From Candidatus Fimadaptatus faecigallinarum (GTDB taxonomy: Bacteria; Bacillota; Clostridia; Christensenellales; Aristaeellaceae): DNA of 64,000 nt. Both the position numbers and the translations under genes were made by a program. The notes under the pieces are model-generated. The model did not search any database. It saw nothing but the letters and a program-made list of their open reading frames with translations, and was not told the DNA's origin. Of the stretch, positions 22,047 through 31,529 are shown in pieces; position 1 is the first letter of the stretch, and every line of letters starts with the position of its first letter. The stretch covers positions 1 through 64,000 of the forward strand of contig DVNK01000037.1 of NCBI GenBank assembly GCA_018714445.1. The letters are read 5' to 3'.

Positions 22047-25000
22047 CTATGAATTCGCGCCCGCATTGTCGCCGTACAGCCGCCGGAATTCCTCGCGCGA
22101 CATCAGCACCATGCGCGGCTTTGCGCCGTCGGCCTCGCCGATTATGCCGCGGCGCGTCATCTCGTCGACTATGCGGCCCGCGCGCGCGTAGCCGATGCGC
22201 ATGCGCCGCTGCAACATCGATATCGATACCTGGCCCAGTTCGACCGCAATCTCGACCGCCTGCGCCAGCAACGGGTCGCACTCGTCGTCCTTGCGTTCGT
22301 CCTTTTCGGCGTCGGACTGATCCTCGCACTCGAGCTGCTCGAGTATGTCGGGATTGTACACCGCCTCGTGCTGGCTCTTTATGAACTCAGTCACAGCGTT
22401 GACCTCTTCATCGGTCACGTTGGCACCCTGCACGCGCTGCGGCTTGCTGACGCCCTGCGGGAAGAACAGCATGTCGCCGCGCCCCAGCAGCTTCTCTGCG
22501 CCCGCGCCGTCCAGTATCGTGCGCGAGTCGACCTGCGACGCCACCGTGAACGCTATGCGCGAGGGTATGTTGGCCTTTATGACGCCGGTTATGACGTTGA
22601 CAGACGGGCGCTGCGTGGCTATGACCAGGTGTATGCCCGCCGCGCGCGCCAGCTGCGCCAGGCGGCATATGGCGTCCTCGACCTCGCCCGGCGCGACCAT
22701 CATCAGGTCTGCCAGCTCGTCGATTATGACCACTATCTGCGGCAGCGGCTTTTCGCCATCCTTCAGGTTGTGGTTGAAGCCCTTTATGTCGCGCACGCCG
22801 CGCTCGGCGAACTTCTGATACCGCTCGGTCATCTCCAGCACCGCCCAGTTGAGCGCGCTGGCCGCCTTCTTGGGATCGGTCACGACCGGTATCAGCAGAT
22901 GCGGCACGCCGTTGTACACGCTCAGCTCGACGACCTTGGGGTCGATGAGTATCAACCGCACCTCGTCGGGCGTCGCGCGGTAGATTATCGACATGATTAT
23001 CGTGTTTATGCACACCGACTTACCAGAACCCGTGGCGCCCGCTATCAGCACGTGCGGCATCTTGGCGATATCGGCTATGACCAGCTTGCCGGCGTTGTCC
23101 TTGCCCAGCGCTACCGCCAGCTTGCTCTGCGCGCGCGCGGCCTCGGGGCTGTCCAGCACGTCGCGCAGCGTGACCATCTCGCGCTGTTCGTTGGGCAGCT
23201 CTATGCCCACCGCCGACTTGCCCGGTATGGGGGCCTCTATGCGCACAGTCGTCGCGGCCAGGTTGAGCGCGATGTCGTCGGCCAGGCCCGATATCTTGCT
23301 GACGCGCACGCCCGGCGCCGGCGTCATCTCAAACCGCGTGACCGCCGGCCCGCGGCTCACGCCCACGACCTTGGCCTGTATGCCGAACGATTGCAGCGTC
23401 TGCTCGAGCTTGAGCGCCTTTTCAGCATCGATCTGCTGCTGCTCCTGCATCGACACGCCGTTGCCCTCGGAAAAGTGCAGCAGATCTATCGGCGGGTAGA
23501 AGTAAGGCTTGTCCTCGGGGATCTCCTCCATGGCCGGTTTGGGCATCCTGATGGGCGTGCCATCCAGCCGTGTGCCGTCGCCCAGCGGCTTGTCTAGGTC
23601 GGCCTCCACCGGCGTATACATCGCCACGCGCCGCGCCGTCTCGGGCACTATCTCGGGCGTATGCTGAAGCGCGATCTCCTCATTGACTCCGCCCTCGCCC
23701 GCGTAACCGTCAAACGCTATGCCGTCCGTATCGACCGGCGCATGCGCCGCCGCGTCGGACTGCGCATCATATGCCGGTTGCCCTGCCGTCGACTGCACGC
23801 CCGCCTCCGCATCGCGTACGGCCTGCACGTGGCGCTCATCCAGCTCGGGCAGCGGCTCGAACTCGGGCAACTCGTCGGGCAGCTCATCGGACGCCGAACC
23901 CGCCGGAGCCACGGACTGGGCCGCGCTCACGACTTGCGCCTGGCCGGCCGCCTGAGCAGCGTTCACCGGCTGCGCCTGGCTTGTCGCTTGAGCAGCGTTC
24001 ACCGGCTGTGCCTGACCTGCCGCCTGAGCAGCGTTCATCGGCTGAGCCTGACCTGCCGCTTGAGCAGCGTTCATCGACTGCGACTGGCTTGTCGCCTGAG
24101 TCGCGTTCACCGGCTGATATCCGGCCACCGGCTGGGTCCAGCCTGCGGACTGAGCCTGCGGCGCAGGCCGTGCCGCGTCGCCGTGCACATCGCCCGGCAC
24201 CGAATACGGCTCGCCATAGCGCTCATACGGCATGCCATGGTCGTAGCCCGTGCCCGCCGCATACGCGCTGCCCGGCGCCGGCGAATATCCCCGCGCCGCA
24301 CCGCCCGGCGCGCCTGCGGCCTGCCCGGCCTGGGCTGCGCCATAGCCGAACTCGGCGGCCTCGCGCGCAGCCGGCGCCGGCGCCGCCCACTCGGGCACGT
24401 CGGATCGCGCAGCCGGCACTTCGTCCAGCGGACGCACGTCGACATGCGCCGCAGCCTGCGCATTCGCGCCTTCCTGCATCGATTCGGCGCGCAACGCCTC
24501 GTCGCGCAGCCGGCTGCCCGCTATCCGCCGCACCGCCGAACTGCCATGCGCGGCGCGGCGCGCATCCTGAGCATAGTCGCGCTCATGGCGCAGCGGCCGC
24601 AGCGTAGGCTCACCCGGCTCACCCGGCTCGGCGGGCGCGGCGGCCTGCGCGCGACCGGCGCGTATCAGCTCGTCCACGCGCGTGGTCTGCGGTTCCTGCC
24701 ACTGCGCGGCGCTCAGATCGAGCACGCCCGCCGTCGACTCGGGCGGCCGCGACATGGTATAGCCGCTGGCCATGTAGACCGAATCGTCATCGACGCGCGC
24801 CTTGCCGGGCTCGTCGTAACCCCTGAACACCATGCGCGCCGCCGCACTGGCCGCTTCCGGTGACTGCTCGGCGGTGTTGAGCGGCGCAACGCCCGCCGAT
24901 GTAAGCGCCCGTCCGGGCACTCGCTTATCCAAAAACATAGGTACGCCTTCCTGCGCCATGTGCTCGCGCAATGCCTGATTGTATGCTTCCATATCGCCGC

Positions 25001-26135
25001 GACTGCGGGATTTGGCGCTCTCCAGCGCCTCCTCGGCCACGGGCCTGACTTCGGGCCGCGGCTGAGCCGGATGGGCCTGCGCCCCGGACTGCTCCGATTC
25101 GACGGCCGCGTCGGCGTCGGGAGCGTCCTGAGCCGGCTCGTCCCACGGCGGCGCATCGGTCGCCGGCACGGCCGCGCCATGTTCATGCTCAGCCCCGGCG
25201 CGCGCTCCACGCCCGGCCGCACGGCGCGGCGCATGCAAGCGACTTGGCCGCGCCTGGCTGGTCATTTCGTCATCGTCATCGTACTCGCCGGCGCGCGGCA
25301 TGTCCTGCCGCTCCAGCTCGCGGCGGCGGCGCTCCAGCTCACGACGGCGCTGCTCGGCATCCAACCGGCGCTCGCGCTCCTGTTCCATGTTGAGGCGGCG
25401 CTGCTGGCGCAGTTCGCGCTCGCGCTCCTCGCGGGCAACGCGGCGCTCCAGCGACTGCGCGCGCAACTCGGCCTTCTCGCGGCCGCGCACCTGGCGGCGC
25501 TCACGGTACTCGTCCATGCCGCCCGATATGCGCTCGGTGAGCGCCTGGCCGACCTCGCGCATCGACGTGCGGCTCAAACACACCGCGATTATAAGCAGCA
25601 CGCATATCAGCGCTATCGCCGCTCCCCACACGTCCAGCAGCTTATACAAATGCCAGCTCGTCAACGCGCCCAGCGCGCCCGCGCCCCGGCAGGTGCGCAC
25701 GCCCTCCTCATACGACGCCTTTATGAACTCACGATACGAATCTGTCAACATCGTCTGGGCGATGTCCCGCGCCGCAAACACATGCCACACGCCGCAAAAC
25801 ACCAATGCCCCTACGCATATGAACAGCGCGCGCAGTGGCCGCACGCGCTTTCGTCCCACAAACATCACTATTACGCCCATCGCGCCCAGCATGACCGGCA
25901 TCACATAGCTTATCATGCCTGCAATGCCGCGCAATCCCTCGCGCAGCAGCGCTATCGTCTGGTTCGCCGGGCCGGACGCGCCGCCGTCCATCCACACGAG
26001 ATACCCGGCAAACACTCCCATCGCCAGCAGTATCACGCCCAACACGCTGCAAAAGCGCCCCTCGCCGGGCGACGTGCTGGCTGTCTTGCGTGCGGCCTTC
26101 CCACCCCGGGCGGCCTGGGTCTTTTTTGTCGCCAT
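22047..26135 (-). CDS. ftsK: DNA translocase FtsK/SpoIIIE with a greatly extended linker
   Basis: 1362 residues against about 790 for B. subtilis SpoIIIE. Order: Lys/Ala-rich start; four membrane segments (about residues 30-190); an Arg/Glu-rich helical stretch (about 205-285); a long Ala/Pro/Gln/Asp-rich linker to about residue 870, including five to six copies of a 12-residue repeat [12 protein letters not shown] (about 672-735); the motor with Walker A GATGSGKS (about 1031-1038) and Walker [12 protein letters not shown]; and a C-terminal winged-helix gamma domain ([20 protein letters not shown]). It pumps chromosomal DNA through the septum in division and, in spore formers, into the forespore. 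GGAGG is 5 nt before ATG; a sigma-A promoter lies upstream. The motor and gamma domains look intact; only the linker is abnormal. Confidence 0.95.
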   Translation of the reverse strand: MATKKTQAARGGKAARKTASTSPGEGRFCSVLGVILLAMGVFAGYLVWMDGGASGPANQTIALLREGLRGIAGMISYVMPVMLGAMGVIVMFVGRKRVRPLRALFICVGALVFCGVWHVFAARDIAQTMLTDSYREFIKASYEEGVRTCRGAGALGALTSWHLYKLLDVWGAAIALICVLLIIAVCLSRTSMREVGQALTERISGGMDEYRERRQVRGREKAELRAQSLERRVAREERERELRQQRRLNMEQERERRLDAEQRRRELERRRRELERQDMPRAGEYDDDDEMTSQARPSRLHAPRRAAGRGARAGAEHEHGAAVPATDAPPWDEPAQDAPDADAAVESEQSGAQAHPAQPRPEVRPVAEEALESAKSRSRGDMEAYNQALREHMAQEGVPMFLDKRVPGRALTSAGVAPLNTAEQSPEAASAAARMVFRGYDEPGKARVDDDSVYMASGYTMSRPPESTAGVLDLSAAQWQEPQTTRVDELIRAGRAQAAAPAEPGEPGEPTLRPLRHERDYAQDARRAAHGSSAVRRIAGSRLRDEALRAESMQEGANAQAAAHVDVRPLDEVPAARSDVPEWAAPAPAAREAAEFGYGAAQAGQAAGAPGGAARGYSPAPGSAYAAGTGYDHGMPYERYGEPYSVPGDVHGDAARPAPQAQSAGWTQPVAGYQPVNATQATSQSQSMNAAQAAGQAQPMNAAQAAGQAQPVNAAQATSQAQPVNAAQAAGQAQVVSAAQSVAPAGSASDELPDELPEFEPLPELDERHVQAVRDAEAGVQSTAGQPAYDAQSDAAAHAPVDTDGIAFDGYAGEGGVNEEIALQHTPEIVPETARRVAMYTPVEADLDKPLGDGTRLDGTPIRMPKPAMEEIPEDKPYFYPPIDLLHFSEGNGVSMQEQQQIDAEKALKLEQTLQSFGIQAKVVGVSRGPAVTRFEMTPAPGVRVSKISGLADDIALNLAATTVRIEAPIPGKSAVGIELPNEQREMVTLRDVLDSPEAARAQSKLAVALGKDNAGKLVIADIAKMPHVLIAGATGSGKSVCINTIIMSIIYRATPDEVRLILIDPKVVELSVYNGVPHLLIPVVTDPKKAASALNWAVLEMTERYQKFAERGVRDIKGFNHNLKDGEKPLPQIVVIIDELADLMMVAPGEVEDAICRLAQLARAAGIHLVIATQRPSVNVITGVIKANIPSRIAFTVASQVDSRTILDGAGAEKLLGRGDMLFFPQGVSKPQRVQGANVTDEEVNAVTEFIKSQHEAVYNPDILEQLECEDQSDAEKDERKDDECDPLLAQAVEIAVELGQVSISMLQRRMRIGYARAGRIVDEMTRRGIIGEADGAKPRMVLMSREEFRRLYGDNAGANS
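23930..24120 (-). repeat. 36-bp coding repeat in the ftsK linker
   Basis: Five to six copies of a 36-bp unit encoding variants of NAAQA(A/T)(G/S)QAQ(P/S)(M/V). The copies keep frame; differences are mostly conservative. Confidence 0.85.
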
Positions 26136-26200
26136 TTATGCCTCCGCACAGCCTGTTCCGCGCAAAAAGGCGGACTTGCCTATTTTCAGTATACCTTAGT

Positions 26201-26229
26201 ATTATACCGCAAACGCACACCGTCTGCAA
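26201..26229 (-). promoter_or_regulatory. Sigma-A promoter of ftsK
   Basis: TTGCAG (26224-26229), 17-bp spacer, TATAAT (26201-26206), about 65 nt before the ftsK start. Confidence 0.65.
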
Positions 26230-26348
26230 ATCCGCACGCGCCCCGCCCGCGACTTTTAACACTGCGTTCGGTTATGGCACAAGATATTAACCACGGCTAT
26301 ATCTATGCTGAGCCCGAGGGATTATGTTCGCCGGCTGCGCGCAGTCCT

Positions 26349-26377
26349 CACCGCCTGACACGGCGCGGCATAGTATA
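26349..26377 (+). promoter_or_regulatory. Candidate sigma-K promoter of dpaA-dpaB
   Basis: CATAGTATA at 26369-26377 fits the sigma-K -10 pattern CATAnnnTA exactly, and CACC at 26349-26352 fits the short -35 element, with 16 bp between them. dpaAB (spoVF) is sigma-K dependent in B. subtilis. The -35 is only four bases, so the match is suggestive. Confidence 0.45.
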
Positions 26378-26407
26378 TGCCATACATGGGCAGGGAGGAT
26401 GATGCGG

Positions 26408-27226
26408 ATGGAACTACTTGTTGTAGGCGGCGACAGGCGGCATGAGCTGCTGTGTGAATTGGCGCGCGCCCGGGGTTGGCATGTGATGAGCATAGGACTG
26501 CCCGGCAGCGGCGCATGCGCAAGTCAAGCGGACGTGGCCGTGCTGCCGGCGCCGTATGCGCGCGACGGATACATAAACGCGCCGCTGGTCGACGCCCGGC
26601 TGCGCGTGCAGGAACTGGCGTCGCACTTAAAGCCCGGCGCTCAGGTGTATTGCGGCAGCCCGGACGCCGAGCTGCGCGAGCTGGCCGCGGCGCAGGGCTG
26701 GCGGGTGATCGACCTATATTCCGACGAGGCTTTCGCGCGCCGCAACGCGCTGGCCTCAGCCGAGGGCGCGATATTCGCCGCGATGCGCGAGCGCGACTCG
26801 ATGATATCGGGCGCCGACTGCCTGGTGATAGGCTTTGGCCGTCTGGGGCAAATGCTGGCGCTAACGCTCAGGGGCATGGGCGCGCGCGTGCGCGTTGCGG
26901 CGCGTCGCGAGGCCAGCCGCGCACTGGCCGAATGCCTGGGCCTGGAGGCGGTAGAGCTGAGCGCGCTGGCACTCGCGCTCAAGGGGCGCGCATTGGTGTT
27001 CAACACCGTGCCCGCAAAGGTGCTGGACGGACGCGCCCTCACGTGCGTGGATGCGGACGCGCTGGTCATAGAGACGGCCAGCGCGCCTTACGGCGTGGAC
27101 TTTGACGCGGCGCGCGAACTGGGCGTGCATGTGCTGCGCGAGGGCGGCATACCCGGGCGGTATTGCCCGCGCACCGCCGCGGCGATAATCCTCGATTCGC
27201 TCGAGGCCGCAAAGGAGGCGATATGA
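26408..27226 (+). CDS. dpaA: Dipicolinate synthase subunit A
   Basis: 272 residues from ATG 26408 (GGGAGG 9 nt upstream; two earlier in-frame ATGs are too close to it). The N-terminal part (MELLVVGGDRRHELL) and the Rossmann-type loop CLVIGFGRLGQMLA (about residues 138-151) match SpoVFA; the end GGIPGRYCPRTAAAIILDSL is also typical. With DpaB it oxidises 4-hydroxy-tetrahydrodipicolinate to dipicolinic acid in the mother cell, which loads the spore core with Ca-DPA. Its stop overlaps the dpaB start by one base. The presence of both subunits implies true endospore formation. Confidence 0.93.
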   Translation: MELLVVGGDRRHELLCELARARGWHVMSIGLPGSGACASQADVAVLPAPYARDGYINAPLVDARLRVQELASHLKPGAQVYCGSPDAELRELAAAQGWRVIDLYSDEAFARRNALASAEGAIFAAMRERDSMISGADCLVIGFGRLGQMLALTLRGMGARVRVAARREASRALAECLGLEAVELSALALALKGRALVFNTVPAKVLDGRALTCVDADALVIETASAPYGVDFDAARELGVHVLREGGIPGRYCPRTAAAIILDSLEAAKEAI

Positions 27227-27822
27227 TGAGCGACATAGCGGGACTGAGAATAGGATTTTGCCTGACCGGCTCGTTTTGCACATTCGCGCGGGTATTCACG
27301 CAGATGGAAGCGCTGGCGGCCGATGGAGCACAGCTGATACCGATAATATCAAACAACGTCGATGCGCTGGACACGCGCTTTTTCAGCGCCGCCGAAGTCA
27401 AACAGCGGCTGCGCGACATAACCGGCCGCGAGCCGCTGCGCACGATACCCGAAGTCGAGCCGATAGGCCCCAAGGCGCTGACCGACCTCATGATCGTCGC
27501 GCCGTGCACCGGCAACACGCTGGCAAAGCTCGCCTGCGGACTGGTCGACACGCCGGTCACCATGGCGGTCAAATCGCACCTGCGCGGCGGCAAGCCGGTG
27601 CTGCTGGCGGTATCCACCAACGACGCGCTGGGCGCGGCCGCGCGCAATATAGGCGCGCTGCTCAACTACAAGCACATATACTTCCTGCCGCTGGAGCAGG
27701 ACGACTATGTTCACAAGCCCAACTCGATCGTGGCGCGCATGGAGCTGATGCGCGAGGGCGCGCTGGCTGCGCTGGAAGGCCGCAACCTGCAGCCGATGTT
27801 GAGAGAAAGGGCGGTTGGATGA
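27226..27822 (+). CDS. dpaB: Dipicolinate synthase subunit B
   Basis: 198 residues, flavoprotein-like fold. Signatures are IGFCLTGSFCTFARV (residues 8-22), IGPKALTDLMIVAPCTGNTLAKLA and KPVLLAVSTNDALG. SpoVFB subunits have this flavin-decarboxylase-like architecture and pair with DpaA. AAAGGAGG lies 7 nt before the ATG at 27226, inside the end of dpaA, so the two are co-translated. The gene ends in a terminator hairpin. Confidence 0.93.
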   Translation: MSDIAGLRIGFCLTGSFCTFARVFTQMEALAADGAQLIPIISNNVDALDTRFFSAAEVKQRLRDITGREPLRTIPEVEPIGPKALTDLMIVAPCTGNTLAKLACGLVDTPVTMAVKSHLRGGKPVLLAVSTNDALGAAARNIGALLNYKHIYFLPLEQDDYVHKPNSIVARMELMREGALAALEGRNLQPMLRERAVG

Positions 27823-27827
27823 CGCCG

Positions 27828-27860
27828 ATGCGGCGAGGGCTTGCGCCTTTCGCCGCATTT
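27828..27860 (+). terminator. Terminator hairpin of dpaB
   Basis: ATGCGGCGA pairs with TCGCCGCAT, followed by TTCACTT. Five bp after the dpaB stop. Confidence 0.6.
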
Positions 27861-27929
27861 CACTTATAAGAGCGCGGCATTGATATGTCGGGACGATTTC
27901 CCGGCCGGCCGGTTAATGTCTGAAGAGCG

Positions 27930-27953
27930 TGGGCGCTGCCTGCAAAGGCAGCG
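27930..27953 (+). repeat. Hairpin, left copy flanking dispersed element 2
   Basis: GCGCTGCC/GGCAGCG-type inverted repeat with loop TGCAAA. The 24 bp match 28139-28162 with one difference (A to G in the loop side). Confidence 0.85.
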
Positions 27954-28138
27954 CTCGGCTCACTGACAAAGTATTACGCATACTGCCAGCCCGGCTAAAC
28001 TTGCAATGACGGCAAACGGCATCTGCAGATTATGCCATAATGCCCGCTATGCAAAACGTATTTTGAAGCATCGTCCATGCGCTATTTCAGAAAAGACTTA
28101 GGCGATGCGTTCTGTCCGGCTGCTGGGTGTCAACGGTC
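27954..28138 (+). mobile_element. Dispersed MITE-like element, copy 2
   Basis: About 185 bp homologous to the elements at 14219 and 34794. It begins with the CACTGACAAAGTATTACGC region and ends GTGTCAACGGTC. No open frame. It is enclosed by two copies of a hairpin whose sequence differs from that at copy 1, so the flanks come from the host site. Confidence 0.78.
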
Positions 28139-28162
28139 TGGGCGCTGCCTGCAAGGGCAGCG
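28139..28162 (+). repeat. Hairpin, right copy flanking dispersed element 2
   Basis: Repeats 27930-27953 with one mismatch. The stem is GCGCTGCC/GGGCAGCG. Confidence 0.85.
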
Positions 28163-28522
28163 TTGTCGCATAATGGTGGCCGGCCGGCCCCGCGCACTCC
28201 TTGTCTGCACACGCCGACTCAGTTGCGCCTCACGTCTCGCGGGTCAGCCCGGGCAGGCTGGGCGCTTTCGGCTGATTTCATGAGTATCGGCTCTGCAAAT
28301 TGTATGCAAGCGCGATTGGCCTTGCGCCCTTAGCCCGTCTGCGCGCCGGTGAGTAAATGCGCCGCATGACGCGCATGGCTGAGTGCGATATGCCGCGCAC
28401 CGCTCATGCCAGTCTAGCCGCATTTACATTTGCGTCGGCCCACTCTTGCCAGACTTGCCGGACTTTGTGCGGCCCGGCCGCGCGGCGCATTGCCGGCGCT
28501 GACGTTGCCGGCCCGCTGCCCA
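28163..28522. other. Intergenic region, no gene seen
   Basis: GC-rich sequence with no ribosome site or recognisable product; short frames on the plus strand have no support. Confidence 0.6.
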
Positions 28523-28570
28523 TAAATAAAGCAGCGCCCCGCATGGCAATTCAGCCATCGGAGCGCCGCT
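28523..28570 (-). terminator. Intrinsic terminator of the antiporter operon
   Basis: On the minus strand a stem of about 17 bp (AGCGGCGCTCCG...GGGGCGCTGCT, inner ATGGC/GCCAT) followed by TTTATTTATG, 38 bp after the antiporter stop. Confidence 0.8.
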
Positions 28571-28607
28571 CAACATGATATAGTCCTATTGGTCAACTGC
28601 CGCCGAT

Positions 28608-29807
28608 TCAGCCCTTGCTGGCGCGCACTGCCGCGCCGCTTGGGGCGATCTCGCCGGCGCGCGTGAGCACTATCTTGGTCAGCACCGGGCCGATCAGTTC
28701 GTATATCAGCGTCGCACAGAGTATCACCGCGCGTATCTGGCCGCCATACTGCGGCAGCTCGACCGCGGCGATGGTGGTCATACCTATCGCAACGCCGGCC
28801 TGCGGCAGCAGCGCCACACCCAGATACTTGCGCACGTTCGGCTCAAATCCGACCAGTCTCGAGCCAATCCGCGCGCCCAGATACTTGCCCATCGAGCGGA
28901 ATACCAGATACAGCACGCCCATCAGCCCGACCTGCGGCAACACGCTCAGATCCAGATCCGCGCCCGACAGCACGAAGAACAGCAAAAACAGCGGCGGCGT
29001 CCAGTGATCCACCACGTCCAGCAGCTTGTCCAGGTCGTCGTAGAGGTTGGCAACCATAGCGCCTATCATCATGCACAGCAACAGCGAACTCAGCCCCAGC
29101 AGATCCGCCAGCGCCGTGCCCAGCAGCACCGCGCATATGACCAGCGTCAGCCGGTTGGCGCGCGACTTGAAGAACCTTAGGCAGAACGTCTGCACAAAGC
29201 CTATCGCGCCGCCCAGCACGATCGAACCCAGTATCTCGATTATCGGCGTCACGATCATGTCAAAGTAGTTGACGCCGCCCTCGGCCTCCAGCGCCTTGGC
29301 CACCGACACCGATATCGAAAACGCCATAAGGCACACCGCGTCATCCATGGCCACAACCGGCAGCAAGGTGCGCGTTACCGGGCCGTCGGCCTTATATTGG
29401 CGCACGACCATGAGCGTGGCCGCGGGCGCAGTCGCCGCCGCAATCGCGCCCAGCGCTATCGATTCGGCCGGCGGGAAACCGCATACCAGCAGCGTGATAT
29501 CCACCAGCACCACCGCCGTCAGCGCCTCAAACGCCGTAACCGTCAGCACGCGCGAACCCAGCCGCCGTATATAGCTGAGCTTGAACTCGCCGCCTATCGA
29601 AAACGCTATGAAGCCCAGCGCTACGTTTACTATATCGTTTAACTGCGCCGTCGTCTCAAACGGTATCACGTTGAACACGCTGCCGCCCAGCAGCAGTCCC
29701 GCCACCAGATAGCCCGTCACGTTCGGCAATCCCACGCGCTTGGCCAGCCGCTTGAACAACAGTCCGCTGCCTATCGCTATCGCCAGACACAGTATCATAT
29801 TATCCAT
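28608..29807 (-). CDS. Cation:proton antiporter (CPA2/KefB-like), membrane domain only
   Basis: 399 residues with about 12 hydrophobic segments. The order fits CPA-type exchangers: LPNVTGYLVAGLLLG near the N-terminus, the substrate-site segment LPVVAMDDAVCLMAFS (two Asp) in the middle, and FFVLSGADLDL in the second half. It lacks the C-terminal TrkA-N/TrkA-C domains of KefB/KefC. It would exchange Na+ or K+ for H+. The start overlaps the stop of the P-II-like gene by 8 bp, so both are made from one message and are probably partners. Confidence 0.85.
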   Translation of the reverse strand: MDNMILCLAIAIGSGLLFKRLAKRVGLPNVTGYLVAGLLLGGSVFNVIPFETTAQLNDIVNVALGFIAFSIGGEFKLSYIRRLGSRVLTVTAFEALTAVVLVDITLLVCGFPPAESIALGAIAAATAPAATLMVVRQYKADGPVTRTLLPVVAMDDAVCLMAFSISVSVAKALEAEGGVNYFDMIVTPIIEILGSIVLGGAIGFVQTFCLRFFKSRANRLTLVICAVLLGTALADLLGLSSLLLCMMIGAMVANLYDDLDKLLDVVDHWTPPLFLLFFVLSGADLDLSVLPQVGLMGVLYLVFRSMGKYLGARIGSRLVGFEPNVRKYLGVALLPQAGVAIGMTTIAAVELPQYGGQIRAVILCATLIYELIGPVLTKIVLTRAGEIAPSGAAVRASKG

Positions 29808-30156
29808 TCTTGCTTTCCGCCAGCCCTTCTACGTTTGTGATGGGCACGGTAAACATAATGCCCGTGCCGGGCACGCTCAGATCGCCCACTACCTTGCTAA
29901 CCACGCGCCGCGCCTGGGGATACATATCGTCGCTCAGTACGGTCAGCACGAGCTTGTTGTGCTCCTGGTCCGGGTTTAAGAACTTGCGCAACGACGCGAA
30001 TATCGGCGGCGCATCCACCGACGCCTGCCCCAGCACCTGCAGTGCACCCTCGCAATCGATCACCGTCGAGCCGCGCACGCCCTCGCGCGCAAACTCGCTC
30101 AGCAGTTCCGGCACCAGCTCGGTCTGCCTGAGTATCAACACCTGTAACAGCATCAT
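29800..30156 (-). CDS. P-II-like signalling protein linked to the antiporter
   Basis: 118 residues with the beta-alpha-beta order of P-II proteins: an N-terminal strand (MLLQVLILRQTEL), a helix, the strand GVRGSTVIDCEGALQVL that in true P-II precedes the T-loop, and a second repeat (HNKLVLTVLSDDMYPQARRVVSKVV). The modified T-loop tyrosine region of GlnB is not recognisable, so it is a P-II-like rather than a nitrogen P-II protein. P-II-like proteins often bind nucleotides and gate a neighbouring transporter; the 8-bp overlap with the antiporter gene suggests that role here. Family assignment is by pattern, not by a close homologue. Confidence 0.6.
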   Translation of the reverse strand: MMLLQVLILRQTELVPELLSEFAREGVRGSTVIDCEGALQVLGQASVDAPPIFASLRKFLNPDQEHNKLVLTVLSDDMYPQARRVVSKVVGDLSVPGTGIMFTVPITNVEGLAESKNG

Positions 30157-30276
30157 TACGCCCTCTTTCCTGTCTATTCGCGCACTTCCGCCACAATTCT
30201 ATTGCAGATTAACACAGCTGTCAACCACGCGACACAAAATCTAATGCGCTACTTGCGTAAAGCCCGCGTTATGCGC

Positions 30277-30311
30277 AAAAAGAGCGCGCCGCCGGTCTGC
30301 CCGGGGCGCGC
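30277..30311 (-). terminator. Intrinsic terminator of the solute-binding protein gene
   Basis: GCGCGCC / GGCGCGC stem on the minus strand followed by TCTTTTTG, starting 19 bp after the stop. Confidence 0.8.
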
Positions 30312-30329
30312 GTCTTGCATATCGGTTTG

Positions 30330-31238
30330 TCAGGCCGCGGCGTCGTCAGTCGCGGCATCGTCAGTCGCGGTATCGTCGGTCGCGGTATCGTCGGTCGCGG
30401 CAGCGTCGGTCGATTCGGCCTCAGCGGCGTCGGCAGCCTCAAGCAGCTGGCCGTTCTGCTCCATGGCCAGTTCAAACCACGCGTCGAACTCGCCGTTGGT
30501 GGTGACCTTGTCTATGTAGGCGTTTATCGCCTCAAGGAGCTTTGCGTTATCGCCCTTGTTTACGGCAACAGCCACGCCCGAGCTGGTGAAATCTATCGGC
30601 ACTTCGCTTATCGCCAGGCCCTCATACACGGTCATGTACGACTTGCCCACGACGTCGGTGCATATGACGCCCTCTATGTTGCCCTGGCTCAGCTCCATCA
30701 TCAGCAGCGGCACCTTGTCCAGCAGCATCGTCTCGCTCTGAGCGAACTGCTCCTCGGCGACGCCCTGCTGCAGCGAGCCCAGCTGCGCGCCTATCTTCTT
30801 GCCCACGAAATCTTCGGCGGTCTTGTACTTGTCCACGTCCTCGGCGCGCACTATCATGACCTGCTCGCCGATGTAGTAGGGCGTCGAGAAGTCCACGACT
30901 TCCTCACGGTCGGGCTTTATCGCCATGCCCGATATTATGCAGTCCAGCTCGCCGGTGCGCAGCGCCGTTATCAGGCCCGAGAACGCCAGATCGCGCACTT
31001 CCAGTTCCACGCCCAGCTCCGCCGCCAGCCCGCGCGCCAGATCCATCTCAAACCCCGCCAGCACTTCCTCGCCGGTCTCGGGGTCAGTGTAATAAAATTC
31101 ATACGGCGCGAACGTGGCCTCAGTGCCCACGACTAACTTGCCCGCCGCCAGTATGTCGTCCAGCTTGTCGGCCAGCGCCGCCGAACCCGTCATAAGCAGA
31201 GCCACCGCCAGCAACAGCGCCGCGATCTTCTTCATCAT
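30330..31238 (-). CDS. Family 3 extracellular solute-binding protein (amino-acid type), orphan
   Basis: 302 residues from ATG 31238 (GGGAGG 8 nt upstream). The N-terminus MMKKIAALLLAVALLMTGSAALA is a signal peptide, without a lipobox cysteine. The mature part has LVVGTEATFAPYEF, the family signature GFEMDLARGLAAELG, and SGMAIKPDREEVVDFSTPYY, as in polar amino-acid binding proteins. The last 30 residues are a low-complexity Ala/Thr/Asp repeat (ATDDTATDDTATDD). No permease or ATPase gene is adjacent, so the ABC partners must be encoded elsewhere. It is monocistronic with its own promoter and terminator. With no lipid anchor, attachment to the cell is unexplained. Confidence 0.88.
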   Translation of the reverse strand: MMKKIAALLLAVALLMTGSAALADKLDDILAAGKLVVGTEATFAPYEFYYTDPETGEEVLAGFEMDLARGLAAELGVELEVRDLAFSGLITALRTGELDCIISGMAIKPDREEVVDFSTPYYIGEQVMIVRAEDVDKYKTAEDFVGKKIGAQLGSLQQGVAEEQFAQSETMLLDKVPLLMMELSQGNIEGVICTDVVGKSYMTVYEGLAISEVPIDFTSSGVAVAVNKGDNAKLLEAINAYIDKVTTNGEFDAWFELAMEQNGQLLEAADAAEAESTDAAATDDTATDDTATDDAATDDAAA

Positions 31239-31286
31239 AGCGTAACCCTCCCATAAATATGCGGTTATCCGCGCTTTACGTGGATA

Positions 31287-31315
31287 ATTATACATCTGTC
31301 TTGCGCACACGTCAA
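31287..31315 (-). promoter_or_regulatory. Sigma-A promoter of the solute-binding protein gene
   Basis: TTGACG (31310-31315), 17-bp spacer, TATAAT (31287-31292). Confidence 0.8.
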
Positions 31316-31529
31316 CCTCTGCCGCTCACTTTTTACCTCATTTTATCAATTTAGCGTGGTGAAGTAGCAATTGGGTAATGCGCGTTCTGTCGGCCATGCG
31401 CATACCGGTTCCGCCGCATGCGGCCGATATGCCAGGACGCCGCGCCTTGGCCGACATGCGCCGGACAGGCGCACTGCGTCACACTGAATGAATTGCGTCT
31501 CGCCAGGCACAGCAGCGGCCGGCCGTGTT

